Below, piece after piece: positions 5,802 through 7,382 of a DNA stretch of 7,382 bases. The DNA comes from Acidobacteriaceae bacterium (GTDB taxonomy: Bacteria > Acidobacteriota > Terriglobia > Terriglobales > Acidobacteriaceae), in NCBI GenBank assembly GCA_003152795.1, contig PMBA01000188.1, positions 38,308 through 45,689 of the forward strand, written 5' to 3'. Positions within the stretch are counted from its first letter, which is position 1, and each line of letters begins with the position of its first letter. The notes beneath the pieces were generated by a model. That model had not been told where the DNA came from. It did not search any database and was given only the letters and a program-made list of their open reading frames with translations. The translations under genes were made by a program, and so were the position numbers.

Positions 5802-5823
5802 TGTGTCTTGAAACATAGACACA
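5802..5823. promoter_or_regulatory. Second short palindrome just before the ribosome site
   Basis: TGTGTCT (5802-5808) and AGACACA (5817-5823) are perfect 7-base inverted arms around eight bases. It sits directly upstream of AAGGAGGG (5826-5833). It may be a second operator, or a hairpin in the mRNA leader affecting access to the ribosome site. Confidence 0.45.
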
Positions 5824-5837
5824 GCAAGGAGGGTTCC

Positions 5838-6251
5838 ATGTCCTTTCGCGAAAAAAGCGCCTGGATATCGCTGGTATCGATGTCGGGCATTTATGGCTTC
5901 TACTTCTGGTCGGTCATTCATGCCGGCCATCGGACCGGTGACATCCGCTTCGGCGGCCTGCTGGGAACGATCATCGCGCTGGTGGTCTTGCAGGTCGTGC
6001 TCACAGTCGCTGTCGCCATCTTTACACCCAAAGAAGCAGATGCCCCGCCCGACGAACGCGACAAACTGATCGAACTCAGGGCCATGCGAGTCGCCTACAG
6101 CGGACTTGCGACCGGCATCGCGTTTGCGTGCTTTTTCGGAGCCTTCAATCCTCCGATCGTATTCAACGTGAACGCACTGCTGTTCATTCTGGTGACCGCC
6201 GAGATCCTGCGCTGCGCCTGCCAGATCGTCCAATACCGGCGGGGAGCGTAA
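5838..6251 (+). CDS. Four-helix integral membrane protein (DUF2178-like) paired with a regulator
   Basis: The start is the ATG at 5838, four bases after a textbook AAGGAGGG. The 137-residue product has four predicted membrane segments: about 9-27 (WISLVSMSGIYGFYFWSVI), 38-62 (a long Leu/Val run), 86-104 (AYSGLATGIAFACFFGAF) and 107-127. The 24-residue loop between helices two and three carries the conserved-looking PPDERDKLIELRAMRVAY (70-87). A DERDxLIExxAxRxAY loop of this kind is known from small membrane proteins of the DUF2178 type, which usually sit beside a short XRE regulator, exactly as here. The function of this family is not established; a membrane partner that signals to or is controlled by the regulator is an inference. 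The stop is one base before the regulator's ATG. Confidence 0.75.
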   Translation: MSFREKSAWISLVSMSGIYGFYFWSVIHAGHRTGDIRFGGLLGTIIALVVLQVVLTVAVAIFTPKEADAPPDERDKLIELRAMRVAYSGLATGIAFACFFGAFNPPIVFNVNALLFILVTAEILRCACQIVQYRRGA

Positions 6252-6252
6252 C

Positions 6253-6465
6253 ATGGGCGTGATTCGCAACGAAATCAGACGACTGCGCTTCGAGCACGGC
6301 GAGATGACGCAACAGGAGTTAGCGGAAAAAATCAAGGTCACTCGCCAAACCGTGAACGCCATCGAACTGGGAAAATATTCGCCGTCTCTGGAAGCCGCAT
6401 TCCGGATCTCTGCCGTGTTCGGCAAACCGCTCGAGAGCGTATTCCACTATTCCCAGGACGACTAA
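6253..6465 (+). CDS. Small XRE-family helix-turn-helix transcriptional regulator
   Basis: This 70-residue protein is almost entirely a Cro/C1-type DNA-binding domain. MTQQELAEKIKVTRQTVNAIELGKYSPSLEAAFRISAVFGKPLESVF (18-64) contains the scaffold helix, the recognition helix around VTRQTVNAIE, and the typical 'GKYSPSLE…IS.VFGKPLE.VF' ending. It resembles the compact YozG-like regulators encoded with small membrane proteins. The ATG follows the membrane gene's stop after one base, with GGGGAG as ribosome site inside that gene, so the pair is co-translated. It probably represses its own operon through the palindromes upstream of 5838. There is no separate ligand-binding domain. Confidence 0.88.
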   Translation: MGVIRNEIRRLRFEHGEMTQQELAEKIKVTRQTVNAIELGKYSPSLEAAFRISAVFGKPLESVFHYSQDD

Positions 6466-6549
6466 GCGTGTCGCAACATTCAGGACCCGGGTTCGACGGA
6501 AATTGTTCATTTTGGCGGGATTGGGCGGGCCGCAATCTTGCCGCAAGTG

Positions 6550-6577
6550 GCTTTACTTTCTGATATAATGTAAAGCG
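6550..6577. promoter_or_regulatory. Promoter and probable operator of the vapBC pair
   Basis: A perfect TATAAT lies at 6564-6569, eight bases before the antitoxin ATG, so the transcript should have little or no leader. It is framed by inverted arms GCTTTAC (6550-6556) and GTAAAGC (6570-6576), a 27-base palindrome suited to an AbrB-type dimer that represses its own promoter. Upstream, GCCGCAA occurs twice (6529-6535 and 6540-6546), near where a -35 would be; no good -35 consensus is seen. Confidence 0.6.
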
Positions 6578-6799
6578 ATGACCGAAGCCACGCTTTCGAC
6601 GAAAAACCAGATTGTGATCCCGCGGGAGGCCCGCGAAGCGCTGGGACTGAAACCCGGCGACAAGATTCTTGTGGTGGTTCGCGGGGGGCAAGTCCTGGTC
6701 CTGCAGAAACCGAAGTCTTATCATGCCGCGATCCGTGGGTTAGCTCGGGGTAAGTATCCAAAAGATTATCTGCAAAAGGAACGCCAGAGTTGGGAGTAG
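6578..6799 (+). CDS. vapB: AbrB/MazE/SpoVT-domain antitoxin, VapB-like
   Basis: This 73-residue protein is the antitoxin and DNA-binding half of a VapBC module. Residues 3-46 (EATLSTKNQIVIPREAREALGLKPGDKILVVVRGGQVLVLQKP) are a full AbrB swapped-hairpin domain with the hallmark S-T-K-x-Q-[IV]-[VT]-I-P-x-x-[VA]-R-E-x-L-G-[LI]-x-P-G-D pattern. The C-terminal tail (47-73, ending YLQKERQSWE) is the expected toxin-inhibiting segment, where an aromatic and basic stretch blocks the PIN active site. It has its own promoter with little or no leader. Its last ten bases overlap the toxin reading frame. Confidence 0.88.
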   Translation: MTEATLSTKNQIVIPREAREALGLKPGDKILVVVRGGQVLVLQKPKSYHAAIRGLARGKYPKDYLQKERQSWE

Positions 6800-7242
6800 A
6801 GCGGCTCCGCGCCTTTCTCCGGCGTCACCGTCGAATCGCTCTGGACACGAGTATCTTCATTTATCAGTTAGAGCCCAACCCAAAGTATCTCGCATACACC
6901 GACCCTATCTTTTCCTGGCTGGAGCGGCCGGAATCCAGGGCGGTCACATCCACAATAACCATGACGGAACTTCTCGTACTGCCGTATCGCGAAGACAACG
7001 AACAGCGGGCAAACGACTTCTACGGCTTGCTTTCCACCTATCCCAACCTAAAGTGGATTGCTCCGAGCCTGGAGATCGCGGATCTGGCGGCGCGGATTCG
7101 CGCTCTTCATCGCCTGCGAACTCCCGACGCTCTACAAGCGGCGACAGCCGTGCACGCGCAAGCCACCGGTTTGATTGCCAACGATCCAGTTTTTGAGCGG
7201 GTGGGAACCTTTGAGACTCTGGTTCTGGACCACCTTCTCTGA
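6790..7242 (+). CDS. vapC: PIN-domain ribonuclease toxin, VapC-like
   Basis: PIN-domain toxins are Mg2+-dependent RNases, commonly cutting tRNA or rRNA. The 150-residue frame starts at the TTG at 6790, chosen because AAAAGGA lies nine bases upstream inside vapB and because it overlaps the antitoxin end by ten bases, the normal arrangement; no ATG exists before the first catalytic block. Acidic active-site residues are D19 (IALDTSIFIY), E60 (TMTELLV), D113 (RTPDALQAATA) and D132 (IANDPVF), so the site appears intact. The sequence between 65 and 95 is helical, as expected. An extra 12-residue basic N-terminus (LRAFLRRHRR) precedes the first strand, slightly longer than many VapC proteins. No clear terminator follows. 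Confidence 0.88.
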   Translation: MGVERLRAFLRRHRRIALDTSIFIYQLEPNPKYLAYTDPIFSWLERPESRAVTSTITMTELLVLPYREDNEQRANDFYGLLSTYPNLKWIAPSLEIADLAARIRALHRLRTPDALQAATAVHAQATGLIANDPVFERVGTFETLVLDHLL

Positions 7243-7270
7243 ACTGTCGCGTTCGTGGTTCCATCGTTGG

Positions 7271-7298
7271 ACTGATCACGACGTACTGATCACGACGG
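7271..7298. repeat. 14-bp tandem duplication
   Basis: ACTGATCACGACGT (7271-7284) is followed at once by ACTGATCACGACGG (7285-7298), two units differing only in the last base. Each contains the palindrome TGATCA. It lies between the vapC stop and a possible minus-strand gene, across the stop codon of the latter, and may be a recent slippage event. Confidence 0.8.
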
Positions 7299-7382
7299 CA
7301 GCATTGCCGAAGGCGCACCCGGAAGTTGCATCTGTTCCGCCGCAAACCTGTGCCGTGCCTCCAGATGCTTGGCGCGGAAATG
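7290..7382 (-). CDS. Possible C-terminal end of an unrecognised gene entering from the right
   Basis: Read leftward from the window edge, the frame is open for 30 codons and ends at TGA (7292-7290). The peptide contains RAKHLEARHRFAAEQMQLPGAP, with a helical, charged character and G/C-rich third positions like the other genes here. It would converge on vapC with stops 47 bases apart. The piece is too short to identify, and chance is possible because another minus-strand frame is also open here as a shadow of vapC. Confidence 0.35.
   Translation of the reverse strand, partial: HFRAKHLEARHRFAAEQMQLPGAPSAMLPS

Noticed and set aside
5796..6425. A 209-codon minus-strand frame across the membrane protein and XRE genes
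   Set aside because: No recognisable protein features; both plus-strand genes have good family signatures, ribosome sites and coupling.
7296..7309. CGGCA-GCAT-TGCCG mini-hairpin as a terminator between convergent genes
   Set aside because: Five pairs only, no T-tract on either side, and it would lie within the coding end of the possible minus-strand gene.
1..7382. tRNA or rRNA genes, CRISPR arrays, transposase or integrase genes
   Set aside because: None was seen on either strand; in particular no integrase accompanies the dapD-end repeats.

Overview
The window is GC-rich and densely coding. It reads as chromosome from a soil-type bacterium, most likely an Acidobacteriota member. That placement is an inference from protein character: a short, Bacteroidetes/Acidobacteria-like DapB, a DapD of the 'GGNCGVYEG…STPLYDL' type, and a clustered lysine pathway with small dispersed repeats between genes. 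No rRNA or other decisive marker is present.

The left two thirds (1-4894) is a plus-strand diaminopimelate/lysine biosynthesis cluster. It holds lysC (5' end cut off by the window edge), dapB, a secreted free-standing Cache-domain protein, dapA and dapD. Together these cover aspartate phosphorylation, then synthesis, reduction and succinylation of the dihydrodipicolinate intermediates. The asd gene is not in this stretch. DapA is unusual: after a complete DHDPS barrel it continues in frame into a roughly 70-residue Cys/Trp-rich domain (YENW…CxxC…WHGPY…CxC).

The right third (4895-7382) is accessory. A ParD/ParE-type toxin-antitoxin pair follows dapD directly. Beyond it, after about 190 bases with no convincing gene, lies a 64-bp second copy of the 3' end of dapD, stop codon included (59 of 64 bases identical). 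The toxin-antitoxin segment is therefore bracketed by two dapD 3' ends, which looks like an insertion or recombination scar. Next comes a two-gene unit of a four-helix membrane protein and a small XRE-type regulator, preceded by two palindromes that may be operators. Last is a VapB/VapC pair (AbrB-type antitoxin and PIN-domain toxin). At the right edge a possible gene enters on the minus strand, with a 14-bp tandem repeat across its stop codon.

Several starts (parD, vapB, dapA, possibly dapD) have a -10-like hexamer only 4 to 8 bases upstream and no clear Shine-Dalgarno, which suggests leaderless mRNAs. The membrane-protein gene, the Cache gene and vapC have good Shine-Dalgarno sequences instead.
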